Position numbers and translations under genes: made by a program. The notes under the pieces were generated by a model. That model did no database searches, had not been told where the DNA came from, and worked only from the letters and a program-made list of their open reading frames with translations. A stretch of 64,000 nucleotides of DNA, from assembly GCA_963576565.1 (NCBI GenBank), contig OY755044.1, positions 42,278,735 to 42,342,734 of the forward strand, read 5' to 3'. The DNA is from Aspidapion aeneum (Eukaryota; Arthropoda; Insecta; Coleoptera; Brentidae). Shown piece after piece: positions 44,107 through 55,130 of this stretch (its first letter is position 1; each line of letters begins with the position of its first letter).

Positions 44107-44511
44107 CAAACTAGTAAAGAAAAAAGTTTTGTGTCGAATGAATCTCGATCCCATGCCCTGCGGATCACGAGTCGAGCGCTATATACCCTATGCTATACGG
44201 GCTGTTTAGAAAAATACCGGAGTCTGCGATTAAGTATGTCTATGCCGGCAGTGTAAACCAAGTCAAGTAATTCAAACAGCGCGCGCGTGGCCTCCAATAC
44301 TGTATTGGTCGACTATACCTTTTAATTCCATAGGTATATTCGATATTCGATATATAACTCACCCGAGTTGATATTTTTAACACACGTGACTTAAGAAAAT
44401 ACGAAAAATCTCGCCGAAAACGGAAAATTTTGGAAATGTGTAAGTTTGAAACGTTACAGGATAACTGCTGAAAATGTAAATTGAAAGGAACCGGTTAGAA
44501 GGACCATCCAA
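44107..44511 (-). promoter_or_regulatory. BEL 1 leader and primer-binding site
   Basis: Directly inside the 5' LTR the minus strand reads TTGGA then TGGTCCTTCTAACCGG (44491-44506). As the complement of a tRNA 3' end this gives ...TAGAAGGACCA, closest to animal tRNA-Tyr as I remember it. The rest of the leader is non-coding. Confidence 0.6.
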
Positions 44512-44931
44512 TGAGGGTGCAAACGTAAGTTGGGTTGAGTTTAGGTTGGCTGGTTCACCACTTACACCACTCATTCGAGAAATACCCCATATTTTGAGAT
44601 AAGAAATTGAAAAACGTAATTGTAAAGTTTATGTAAAGGAAATCAGTAAAAACGATGCATATAAAATATCTAAAGTGCACCTACCTTAGTTTTCATCTAG
44701 TTGCCTAGTCGTTTTGGTCGCTTGGAAGATAGGAAAAACGGGAAAATTATAGCACTCACGGCGTTTTCTTGTGCTTCTTGTCAGTTTCTCCGATTGCGAC
44801 TCCTCGCGCAGACTCGCGCGTGTCTCGGTGCGGGGATAAGTCATATGCATATACCCCGCGAAATTTGAAATGAAAAATAATATTAAAATATACAAGTAGC
44901 CAAAAGCTGGCAAATAATTCTTGCACCAACA
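44512..44931 (-). repeat. 5' LTR of BEL element 1
   Basis: The same sequence as 36032-36449 with about eight differences. It contains a GC-rich block (GACTCGCGCGTGTCTCGGTG on the plus strand) likely to hold transcription signals. Confidence 0.93.
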
Positions 44932-45085
44932 ACCCCAAATGAGATGAGCGGACGATTTGAAGAAACACGCGGGAACTAGATGGATTAACACGGCGACAGA
45001 CCGACAAGAATGGAAGATATTGGGGGAGGCCTATGTCCAAAGATGGACTGAAGAAGGCTAAATAGATAGATAGATAGATAGACCT
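44932..45085 (+). mobile_element. RTE-like LINE, second family, 3' end with (GATA)n tail
   Basis: It continues the LINE broken at 36031: CCCAAATGAGATGAGCGGAC, then coding for DRQEWKILGEAYVQRWTEEG and a stop, directly followed by ATAGATAGATAGATAGATAG. The microsatellite tail is typical of RTE-type LINEs. Confidence 0.85.
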
Positions 45086-45654
45086 AGCATTTTTGCATAC
45101 AAACCTCTTACGTATATGTAGGTATTTGTACATCAACATTCTCTTTTTTTGTATTATACTAAATAGTGTATTATTATACCTTCATGAAGGAGATATAGAG
45201 TATCCCAAACCATTTGAGACGCGGCTTTTAACAACTTTAAGAGAATAGAAAGACTTTAAAGAAAAAACATTAATTGAAGCAGGGGGTTTAGTATCCAATA
45301 AATAAAAAATCAAAAGTTTCGTTTTGTTTTTTTTTTGCATTTTACCATGGGTAACAATTATGTTTACCTTTCTAGGGACTGGCAAACAACCTTTCATTTA
45401 GTTAACGATAAACTTATACAACTTTGCATTTAGTTGTCGTAATATAATTCAAATTAAATTTTCCAATAAATTGTTCAAGAGTTTATTTCCAATCCCATTT
45501 AAATGTCTCAAAAGCTCATCCCTTTGTCAGCATCACTAAGATTCCTGAATACATTTTTCCTGCGAACTCGTGCATTTATCAAAGATTAAGGAAGGGCTGA
45601 GAGAATGTATCGCAAACTTTGGGTAATATGGAAAGTATAATATAATAAGTATAT
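45086..45654. other. AT-rich stretch, nothing recognised
   Basis: Nothing supported. Confidence 0.4.
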
Positions 45655-45865
45655 ATAGCACCAAAAATTTTTAAAAAACCAACATCTTCTACAACCACTG
45701 CTTCATCTTGTAAATTTAATCATTAGTAAATGTATATTTCCATCTGTTCTGAAAAAAGCAACAATAATACCTATTTATAAAGCTGGTGAAAAAAATCTTA
45801 TGACTAACTATAGAGACATAGCGCTAACAACCACAATATCAAAGTTAATAGAAAAATGTATAAAA

Positions 45866-47368
45866 CTAGAGGAAGTAATCATCGAAAAAGAAATGATAAA
45901 GAATAGTACAAAAAAGCTTAAATCCGGAAAAGCTAGCGGACCTGGGGGAATATATGCTGAAATGCTCAAATATGGATCAGAGAAACTACTCGAAAATCTC
46001 ACATGTATTACCAATCAATGCATAAACGGACATCCAGTACCTAATGATTGGAAAATTGCATTCATATCCTCAATACATAAAAAAGGAAACAAGCTGGATT
46101 GTAACAATTACAGAGGAATTTCAGTCACCAGCACTCTAAGTAGATTGTACGGTAGGATTCTTAGAGATCTAATAGAGAATGATTTTCATGAACAAGAAGA
46201 AGAAGAGCAAAGTGGGTTTCGTGCAGGCAGATCTTGTAGTGATAATGTTTTTTATCTTAAACAAGTAATTCAGAAAAGAAGCGCCAGAAATATAGAGACT
46301 CATGTTACCTTTGTGGACCTACAAAAAGCATATGATACCGTTCCAGTAGAAAAATTATGGACGGTGTTGGAACAAACTAATATCAATCATACATACATAT
46401 AAGCGATAAAAGAACTATACAAAGGGTCAAAATCTAAAATTAAGATTGGAAATCGACTTTCAAAAGAATTCCTGGTAACAAAAGGCTTAAGACAGGGATG
46501 TTGTATCTCTACAACTCTTTTTAAAATATATATCGCAGTGGCTCTAAAAAACTGGAAACGTAAAGTGCACGGCATGGGAATACAACTTAACGACCGATTT
46601 ACTATATACACACTACAGTTTGCTGACGACCAAGTAATTGTAGCTAATGATAAAGAAGACATGGGGTATATGATGAGAAAGTTAACGGAAGAATACCAAA
46701 AATGGGGACTAACAGTGAACGTGGACAAGACACAGTACTTATGTATTGGAAACGAATCCAGTGAGTTAGAACTAGACCATGGACAAACAATATCTCCATG
46801 CAATGAGTATGTATACTTGGGTGTCACATTTGATAAGACAGGAACAGACTGTAAAGAATTGGAAAAAAGAATAGTAAAAGCAAAAAAGGTTATTGGATGT
46901 CTTAACAGTATTTTATGGAGCAGAGGGATAAGAAAGAATGTAAAATTTAACATATATGAAACAATGGTAAAAAGCAGGCTGTTGTATGGAATAGAGACTT
47001 GTCGCGTAACAGAAAAATATAAAACAAAAATGGAAAGTGTCGAAATGGATGCAATAAGAAGATCAATGAGAATATCTAGATTAGATCACTTAAGAAATGA
47101 GATCACAAAAGAAAGAATGGGAATCGAGGGAAGCATAACGGATGACATCACTAAAAGGCAATTGATGTGGTAAGGCCATGTAAAATGGATGAACGACGAA
47201 AGATTACCAAAACAGGTCCTAGAGTGGCAACCAGTAGGGCGCAGAAAAAGAGGACGTCCTAAACTAGAATGGCAACAGTCAATCCAAAGATCAATGAGTC
47301 AAAAATCGAAGGAGGTGGAGAATAGGCGTCGGACAACGTAGAAAAATGTTCTAAACCGACTGAGGCTA
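45866..47368 (+). mobile_element. RTE-like LINE, copy B, inserted in the jockey/CR1-like LINE
   Basis: It is truncated at the 5' end inside the region before the RT. Frames 45800-46402 and 46538-47173 carry SGKASGPGGIYAEMLKYGSE, NNYRGISVTSTL, QSGFRAGRSCSDNVF, FVDLQKAYDTVP, LQFADDQVIVANDKED and YVYLGVTFDK, closely matching 11099-12124. A stop at 46400 and one near 47171 break it. Its 3' end (about 47340-47368) is followed by an AGCAAA-type run before the host LINE resumes. Confidence 0.85.
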
Positions 47369-47660
47369 ACTTCTTTTCTGCAAAAGCAAAAGCAAAAGAT
47401 TATTTCTGTTGAACAATATGGATTTCAGGATGGGGTTGGAACTGAGAACGCACTGTGTCAGGTAACAGACCATGTTGTAAGAAACTTTGATAAAAATTAT
47501 AAAACCTTACGAATATTTTTAGACTTGGACGTTTGACACTGTCTCACACCGGATAATGCTTGAACGACTGGATAATGTTGGTATAAGAGGTAAATACTTA
47601 CAACTGTTTAAATCCTTTCTTACTAAAGACCACAGCAAGTAAGAATAGAAAATTCCTACA

Positions 47661-48146
47661 GTGATACGTTCCAGGCAGAATTCGGGAACAGTCCTTGGTC
47701 CAGTTCTTTTTACTATATATATCAATGACATAATTAAAGTAACAAAACATGCAAAAGTTATATGTTTTGCCGAGGACACAGTGTTATTAATTAGTTCTGC
47801 AACCTGGAATGAAACATATAAAACGGCAGAAAAAGCTATAAATGATGTTAAGCAGTGGCTGGATCAGAGTTCATTAACTCTCATTGCGGAAAAGACAAAA
47901 TTTATAACATTCACCAAGAATGCAAGGACACAATCACAACTACAATATTTAATAGTCCATGATGATGAATGTGGCTTGGCGGGAGAATGCAACTGCCAAA
48001 TAAAACTAAAGAAGAAAGATTGTGTAAAGTACTTGGGAGTTTTTATAGACCAAAATTTAAAATATGATAAACATATAGAATATATTACAAGTAAACTAAG
48101 AAAACTCCTTTATACATTTTTACAATTAAGGCAAATCTTAAATTGA
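47661..48146 (+). pseudogene. jockey/CR1-like reverse transcriptase, palm and thumb
   Basis: A 161-codon frame beginning in the block after the second catalytic motif: GTVLGPVLFTIYINDIIKVT, then VICFAEDTVLLISS, where the usual FADD is FAED, then TLIAEKTKFITFTKNA and VKYLGVFIDQNLKYDKHIEY. The upstream piece with FLDL.VFDTVSHRIMLERLD (47515-47570) is in a shifted frame. The Asp-to-Glu change would disable the polymerase, but the copy is already broken. Confidence 0.8.
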
Positions 48147-48283
48147 AAAACGCTAAAGACTGTCTATCATTCTCTTGTTGAGTCGGTCCTAAGTTATGGT
48201 CTAGTTGTGTGGGGGGTTAGCGTCTAAAAAAGCACTCAATCCAGCTATTGTCATACAAAAAACTATTATCAAAATAATCTTAT

Positions 48284-48646
48284 CATAACAAAAACATTTC
48301 ATTTAAAAAAAAGCCAAGTACGCGAAAATGGCATTCCGTAAAAAGAATTGAGATAAAAGTAAAGCCAAGTTCTACAATACAAATTTCAAAATTAGGTTCT
48401 TACTAGTTTGAAAATGTTTTTTTAAACTTTGCTATTATAGTCAAACTTCTTTATGTTCAATTTAGCACTGTGCCGAAGAGTCATTTACAGCCGTAATAGC
48501 CAAGTTTAGAAAAATATTTCAAAACTAGTAAGAACCTTTCATTTTGAAATTTGTATTGGAGAACTTGGCTTTACTTTTATCTCAATTCTTTTTACGGAAT
48601 GCCATTTTCGCTTTGGCTTTTTTTTTCATGAAATGTTTTTGTTATG
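48284..48646. mobile_element. 363-bp hairpin MITE
   Basis: Arms of about 130 nt are inverted near-identical copies (CATAACAAAAACATTTCAT, GCGAAAATGGCATTCCGT, AGTAAAGCCAAGTTCT, TTCTTACTAGTTT), separated by a loop of about 100 nt. No frame is present. Confidence 0.8.
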
Positions 48647-48755
48647 ATTTCACTTCTTTTTTAAAGGAGTTAGATAATACTTCATTTTTAAAGTAGTGAA
48701 ATATGCGGAATATTGTTAAAAACTTTTGCAATGCCTTACTTAAATTTTTGAGGTT

Positions 48756-49550
48756 TTTTATTTTTTTCCATGGTTTTATCGTAGTTCCTATCAGCCTTTC
48801 AAAGCTGAGCTCTCTAGCGTTTCTGAAAGTGCACAATGTTACTTTTACATAACTTTACATGTATAGTGGAGGGAAATAAATTAAAATTGTCCTGTTTTTA
48901 AAATTCGTCCTATAGTTTTATCATAGTTCCTATCATTCTTCCAATGCTCAGCTCTCTAGCGTTTCTGGAAGTGGGCAGTGTTACTTTTTCATAACTTTAC
49001 ATTTATAGGGGAAGGAAGTAAATTAGAATTTTGGGGTGTTTTAATTTTTTTCAATAACTATGATAGTTACTATCGGTCTTCCAAAGCTCAGCTCTCTAGC
49101 ATGTCTGGAAGTAGGCAATGTTACTTTTACTTAACTTTACATTTATAGGGGAGGGAAGTAAATTAGAATTTTGGGGTGTTTGAATTTTTTTCTATAGTTT
49201 TATCATAGTTCCTATCAGTCTACCAAAGCTCAACTCTGGCATTTCTGGAAGTGTGGGCAATGCTACTTTTACAAAACTTTAAATATATAGGGGAGGGGAG
49301 TAAATCAACATTTTGGGGTTTTTTGATTTTTTCCTATAGTTTTATCATAGTTCTTCTTAGTCTGCCAAAGCTCAACTCTCTAGCAGTTCTGGAAACGGGA
49401 GATGCTACTTTTACATAAATTTAAATGTATAGGGCAGGGGAGTAAATTAAAATTTTGGGGTTTTTTGTTTTTTTCCAGGGGTTTGGTCATAGTTTCTATC
49501 AGTCTGCCAGATTTCAGCTTTGTAGCATGTCTGGAAGTACAGTAGAATAT
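48756..49550 (+). repeat. 142-bp tandem array, 6 units
   Basis: The marker TAGTTCCTATC (variants) recurs at 48782, 48924, 49064, 49206, 49348 and 49490. Each unit contains CAAAGCTCAGCTCTCTAGC, GTTACTTTTACATAACTTTA, TATAGGGGAGGGAAGTAAAT and TTTTGGGGT. It lies between parts 2 and 3 of the LINE. Confidence 0.9.
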
Positions 49551-49911
49551 TGATGATCTATACATGAGTGAGTGAGTGAGTGGCAATTTCAACTTTTTTT
49601 GAAATTTCGTAACTACTTTACTACTTTATGGAATTCCACGAAACTTGGAGAGCTTGTTAGCTCCATGGAGATCTACAACTGTGCAAAGTTTGAGATTCGT
49701 AGCTCATTCCGAAGTAGAGTTTTAGGTAGGTCAAATATCGGCTGAAATGTTTCAAGAAAAGATGGTTACGGCGCGCGAACTTGGCGAGGCACTGCCGTGC
49801 CCTCAGATTCAAAAATAGGCTATAAACCTCTAAAACTCTTTTCCTTCATGCTGGAATATTTTCACTGCCACTGTTGACAGTCAAGGTGGTAACAAGATTT
49901 AGGCTTAAATA
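49551..49911. other. Spacer with (GAGT)n run
   Basis: (GAGT)4 at about 49566-49581, then a GC-richer stretch at 49760-49800. No function is assigned. Confidence 0.5.
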
Positions 49912-50160
49912 TGAGACTTTTAAAACCCATAAATACTATAAATGTCGCCACAAGAAATGCAGGTGAACTAATTGTACCTAGGATGCATTATACAAAGACC
50001 TAAAAGCATGTTGCATTTGTTGGTCCTAAAATTTATAATATTCTCCCAAACGATCTAAAAAATAAACAAGATAATAAATCCAAAAGGAAAATTAATTGCT
50101 GGATCTCTCAAAATAAACTACGACTTACTTCTCTATTAAATTAAAAAAATTATACTTATA

Positions 50161-50686
50161 TAAAACAGTGTTAAATTTAGATTTAAACTTTTTCAGAGCA
50201 CACGTACACAAATCATTAGGTTCATTTGAAGAAAGGTTAATTTAAAAACATGAACATTAGTAAAACCAAAGCGTTAAACTAACATATTTTTTTTACGAGT
50301 ATCCAAATTTATTTAAATTAAATATAATATGAGACTTAACAATATGAAAAATGCAAATTTAACAATTTTGTTTTTTCTATATAACTTTGACGTGAGCACA
50401 ATCCTACACAGAATTGAAGCAATATTTTGAGTTAAGTTAGACACTCATGTGAACTTTTTAGTTTACCAAACGTTGTTATTGCAACCACTCCAAACTGCTG
50501 CATTATAGATAGTTTTGACGTCCGAAGTCACAACTAATGCCCTGCTATGGCAACACAAAACACTCGTTTTTATTTGATAAAATGAATGTTTTGTTTGTAA
50601 AAAGAAAATTATTGTTTCTTTAATATAGTTGTAGATTTGTAGATTACGTTCAAGTAGTGGTTTCCTCCTTTAATATATTTGAAACA
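50161..50686. other. AT-rich stretch, nothing recognised
   Basis: Nothing supported. Confidence 0.4.
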
Positions 50687-51100
50687 ATGGCAAAAAGCAC
50701 ACTTTTGTATGGAATAGAGACGCGTAACATAAAAATACAAAACAAAAATGAAGTGGAAAAATGGATGCAATAACAAATTCAATAAGAATATCTAGAACAG
50801 ATCATATAAGAAATAAGATCATAAAAGAAAGAATGGGAATCGAGGGAAGCATAACGGATGACACCACTAAATGATAACTGATATGGTACGGCCATATCCA
50901 ACGGATAAACAACGATAGATTAATAAAGCAGGTCCTAGAATGGCAACCAATAGGGTGCAGAAAAAGAGGGCGTCCTAAACTGGAATGGCGACAGTCAATC
51001 CAAAGATCAATGAGTAAAAAAAACCTGACAGAAGATGATTGTCAGGATCGAAGGAGGTCGTCGGATAACGTAGAAAAACGTTTTCAACCGACATAGTAGT
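50687..51100 (+). mobile_element. RTE-like LINE, first family, 3' fragment (copy C)
   Basis: It matches 46965-47365: AAAGCACACTTTTGTATGGA, GAATGGGAATCGAGGGAAGC, GGTCCTAGAATGGCAACC and CGTCCTAAACTGGAATGGC. Stops interrupt the frame. It ends after CAACCGACATAGTAG. Confidence 0.8.
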
Positions 51101-51733
51101 AATTATACAGGGCTCGACTTCGAACGTTTAGCCTTTATGAAAAGCGCATAAAAAAGGATGAAATTATGGAAAGCAAGAAGTCAGTAAGGGACCAAAGATC
51201 CGCATATTCTGGAGCGTTTGCCACTGTGACTTAAAATTCATTAATAGTTTTTTATTACTAAACAGGAGCAATCAAAGTAAGATTTCCACTTTTAAAAGAC
51301 GAAGAAATAGTCATTATTATTTATTTCGCTGTTTTAGCTTTAATCAATTAATTTTTTTTCTACAATAACCTTGCTCTTTTATTAAAGTCGCGCCTAAATG
51401 CCGCTCAAGTGTTCGATCTCCTGGCGGCGGCTCACGAAGTCAAGTTGCTAAAAGTCACCATACACTATCCAGGAAACAGACTAGGGGACAACATTTTTGG
51501 GGGTAGAGATGTACGACGGCTCTAAACCTCTTGCCCCTCTATTGGTTTCAGTGTGCAGAAAAAAATGTTTGTCACGTTTTACTACTCCTTTTAAAATTTT
51601 ATTTTTGCCCCTTAAATGGAGGGGCCGTTCCTCTTGAAAAAAAAAGCAATAAGTTGAAATGCGGTGTTAAAAACATTTAAAAAATTATTTTACAATTATA
51701 ATGAAATTACAAAAATGCAATTGAATTACTTAA
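51101..51733. other. Unassigned stretch, partly GC-richer
   Basis: A patch at 51395-51540 (CTGGCGGCGGCTCACGAAG) has no recognised frame. Confidence 0.4.
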
Positions 51734-52036
51734 AGGGGCCTACAGACACGCGAACATTTCTAGAGATTAGTACGCGCGTACAAGTTTGCGCATACTCATC
51801 TCTTCGTGTGTAGACAATATCCGCCTAAAATATCTCTCGAAGATTTGTTCGCGCGCACGATGTACGCGAGCAAATCTCTCGGTGTCTAGGCAAATCGCAT
51901 TGATAATATCGTGTTTATGTTTAGAACGTTTAATTTTGTCTTCGTGTTTGTAGGCAATTCCACCAAACGTACATGTATACAGAGATTAGTTCGCGCCTAC
52001 TAATCCCAAGAAATGCTCGCGTGTCTGTAGGCCCCT
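51734..52036. mobile_element. 303-bp MITE, PIF/Harbinger-like
   Basis: The ends AGGGGCCTACAGACACGCGA and TCGCGTGTCTGTAGGCCCCT are perfect inverted repeats, flanked by TAA (51731-51733, 52037-52039), a 3-bp duplication typical of Harbinger. The interior repeats GCGCG-containing words in both orientations. Confidence 0.8.
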
Positions 52037-52309
52037 TAAGTGATTGTTATTATTTGTAAAAAGCTATTTTGCTTTTATTATTTTTTTTTAAAGGGTAAGT
52101 TCGGAATGTATTACGATGGAAGAGGGCTCCTAAATTAAGCATTTTTACATTTTGTAAATTATGAAAAAGTATGGTTGACGAACCCTGTACGTTTTCTAAA
52201 TTTAAATAAAATATTTTTCTGTGAATGGACCATGTTACGTTTGTTAAAAAAAAGTGTAAGCGTGATATTAGAGGTAGATAAAAAAATCACTATCCGTCCA
52301 AACAATTTT

Positions 52310-52496
52310 CATGGGCGCACCCAGGGGGTTCGGTTCGGTTTGGCCCGGGCCCCCCTAGCCTTAGATTTTTTTACATATTTTCGACATATTTCAGAAAAAA
52401 AACACAAAAAATAGCTTAAAATTCGACATTATGAGGCTTCGGGCCCCCTCCAAAAGGCCTCGGGCCCCCCAAGACATATTCCTGGGTGCGCCACTG
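52310..52496 (+). mobile_element. hAT-type MITE (187 bp)
   Basis: It begins CATGGGCGCACCCAGGGGG and ends CCTGGGTGCGCCACTG, with CAATTTT on both sides (52303-52309, 52497-52503). The body matches 23486-23647. Confidence 0.87.
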
Positions 52497-52648
52497 CAAT
52501 TTTACACAAACTTTTAATTTGAATACTTTTTAAAAAAAATCTTATAAAGGCTTGCCGGTTTTGCTTCAAATAAATCTTTTTCACCCATAGATAACCATAT
52601 TAAATTAAAATGTAATAAGAAATAATGATTTACCTCGTTCTTTTTCAG

Positions 52649-52985
52649 CAGATACGAAAAAAACGTTCGCATTTTTTAAACCCAAAATCCTCAAATAAAT
52701 CATTGCCCAAAGACACATTGGATAATTCAGGTACATTCTTAAAAATTTGTAACTCTACAGAAGCGTATTTAAAAAGTCGTTTTATTTTATACCGAGAATT
52801 TCACTCTGCCAATTTCTGGCGCTCTTTTGTCTATGCGCTGTTTAATTTGTTTTTTGTCGCAGCATGTTTAAAAACTGTCGCACTAATAAAACTTCAACTG
52901 CAAAATGTTACGTTCGTCAGAGCTACATGTTATTTTAAAAAGTACATGAAACTTTTCCAAATGGAAAAAATATATAAAGTTTTGG
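52649..52985 (+). CDS. Candidate internal exon of an unrecognised protein
   Basis: A frame of 112 codons is open between a strong acceptor (TACCTCGTTCTTTTTCAG, ending 52648) and a donor (GG|GTGAGT at 52986), giving phase 0 to 1. The encoded segment has a hydrophobic stretch (FVYALFNLFFVAACL) and a basic C-terminal part. No family is recognised, and no partner exons were found nearby. An open frame of this length flanked by both splice signals is uncommon in this AT-rich DNA, but it could still be chance. Confidence 0.25.
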
Positions 52986-54534
52986 GTGAGTAGGCATTTT
53001 TTTTGCTAAAATAAGATTAATATCCCTATTAAACTTTTTGTATGGTAACGGTTTTTAGATAAATGTCGCTGGTTTGGAAAAATTGCTTATGTAAATTATT
53101 TTTTTTATACACATGAAGCATATAAATTCAGAGATAATAAAATAGCAAGCTAAATATTGTAATTATCTATACAATATTCTTGTAAAGGTCATATTTTATA
53201 AATGTTAAAAAACTTGCTGACTTTCGCCAATATAATACAACCCCCTATAGGTATAACACTTTAAAGAGATCCAGCTCATATAAAAAAGTTGGTCTAAACA
53301 GTCTTTCAATTTTCGTATATATTTTCCTCCAATATGCATCATCACTCAAAGTTGAAGCCTGAAACACTCGGAGAGTAATGCAAGCTTCCCAAATTATTCT
53401 AATTGAAGTCGTAGAAAATACGTGAGCACTAAGGACTCCAATTTTTAACGACTTTAGTCAGAAAATTTTGTAACAATAATACATAGAGGGAACCATTTTA
53501 CCAGATCTCCAATATAGTTTTTTTTGAGTGATTTAAAAAACCTTTAAAAACTAGTGGTCCTCGATAAATTTTGAGTTGTTTTGTCCATCAGTCAAATGTA
53601 TCGAGGGATTTTTTAACTACTTTACGATATGTTAGAGATATGAAAATTGGTGGGTGTATAGTGGTGTCTCAATACAATTTAACATTTTTTTTATTTTTGT
53701 ATCATAAAGATTACATTTTGCGGTGTTCAAGGTCACTTAATAACACAATTTTTGAAAAACTTTAAAAAATAAAATCAAAGCAACACACGCTAGCACATTT
53801 TTCTATTTATTAATAGATTTCTATTAAATTTGAAACTCTGGAGTGCTTAAGGTCGCTGATTTTGAAGTTTGGCCTCAAATATAAAAAAATATCTACATAT
53901 CGGATCCAAAATAACTCACTATCTTGTTTTCTTCTTGGTACTTCTAGTTGTTAAAGGTTACTGAAGAAAGATGTAGTTAATGAAAGAGTTGGAAAGCGTG
54001 ATGAATTTGAGTAGCAATACGAGGTTAAAATCAAACTTAAAGCAAATAAACTAAAATTTACTATTACAAGTTAAACACCTTTATATTGTATATAAGATTA
54101 ACAAAAACTAGAAAATAATTTGGACAGAAACCTGAATATTAACAAACTATGATAAAAACGGTTCCAACATATTTAAAGTTCATTTTGAATGAAATGCTTG
54201 AGTGACCTTATTGAATAATGTGGAATAATGTGGGTCTGGCCGGAAAATTTGATAAAACTTCAAAACAGAGAATCGAATAAATTTCCAGGGATTCCGAAAA
54301 TACGATAAATCAAAATCCAAGTGTAGCAAAGCGTCGAAGAAGCGTCGGCAAAGCTCGCTTTGACAGCGCGTTTTAGCAACGGTTTTGGAGCATAAGATAT
54401 AGGTTTCCGTTTAAAATCCTTTTATATGCATGGTATTGACACTTTGTTACAGCTAAAGATTGATGCCTACTCACGATAGTTTTTGGCCGATGACTAACGC
54501 TATTTGACACTGTTGACATTTCAACGTTACATCT
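52986..54534. other. AT-rich stretch, nothing recognised
   Basis: Nothing supported. Confidence 0.4.
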
Positions 54535-55130
54535 AGTTAACGGCTTCCGTGGAACGCCGAAAACTCACGAACGGTTAACAAGAATTTTGACGTACGTAGA
54601 ACGTGCGCAATTTTATGTTAGCGAGATTCCTATCCGCGCTGGCTGCATAAGCCACTGCGGTGTCGAGCGGCACCCATTTATTTGACATAAGGGAATAACA
54701 AAATAGGAATGTTTTTTTGCTACTCTTATATTTTCTCTTTTGTCATTTGAGATTTCTGAAAAAAAACCTTTGAAAATCTTGTACTACAATATTAGTAAAG
54801 TTTTAGCACTCTTGTGCTCTTTTTAAAACTATTTCAGATAATATTTCTTTTTGTCTGAAGGAAACACTTTATTTTCAGTTTTAATACTTAAGTTTGTTGT
54901 CAAATGTAAGACTTTGTATGAATTGTTTTAAATTTGGCTTGTCATAAACAAGTAGTTTAGAATGGAAATGTTTCTTATTACCCTTTCGTTTTGACTATCG
55001 TGGGGTAATAAAAAACATCGAAATGGGGCAATAAGAATTTTGAATTTGAGTACTTAGTGAAGTTGCCTTCAAATTTGACAAAAGTGACCTATGTAAAGCT
55101 TAAGAAATGACAAGTTGCAAAAATATTAAA
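54535..55130 (+). repeat. Half copy of the second palindromic element
   Basis: GGCTTCCGTGGAACGCCG, AATTTTGACGTACG and AAGTTGCCTTCAAATTTGAC follow the order of 21800-22470. Only the left side and left arm are present, ending at CAAGTTGCAAAAATATT. Confidence 0.7.

Larger units (their letters stand above)
36032..44931 (-). mobile_element. BEL/Pao LTR retrotransposon 1 (8.9 kb, minus strand, nested)
   Basis: It is bounded by LTRs of 418 and 420 bp that read TG...CA, with the 5-bp duplication ACCCC at 36027-36031 and 44932-44936, the usual BEL size. Coding runs from 41948 down to 36649 in the order gag, protease, RT, RNase H, integrase, as in this family, but with many stops and frameshifts. The leader between the primer site and gag is enlarged by a THAP-bearing transposon (42165-44098). 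An 80-bp retroposon (36869-36948) breaks the 3' end of pol. The LTRs differ at roughly 2% of positions by eye. Confidence 0.93.
45655..50160 (+). mobile_element. jockey/CR1-like LINE broken into three parts
   Basis: Part 1 (45655-45865) encodes ATIIPIYKAGEKNLMTNYRD and TTTISKLIEKCIK. Part 2 (47380-48240) continues with ISVEQYGFQDGVGTENALCQ through the RT palm. Part 3 (49912-50160) gives RLLKPINTINVATRNAGELI and GPKIYNILPNDLKN, the usual C-terminus. Between them lie an RTE LINE, a hairpin MITE and a tandem array. The clade is judged from wording only. Confidence 0.75.

Noticed and set aside
44130..44215. Possible tRNA-derived SINE head on the minus strand (GGATCGAGATTC as B-box)
   Set aside because: The anticodon stem does not pair and the T-arm lacks the second half. 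It lies in the BEL leader without insertion signs.
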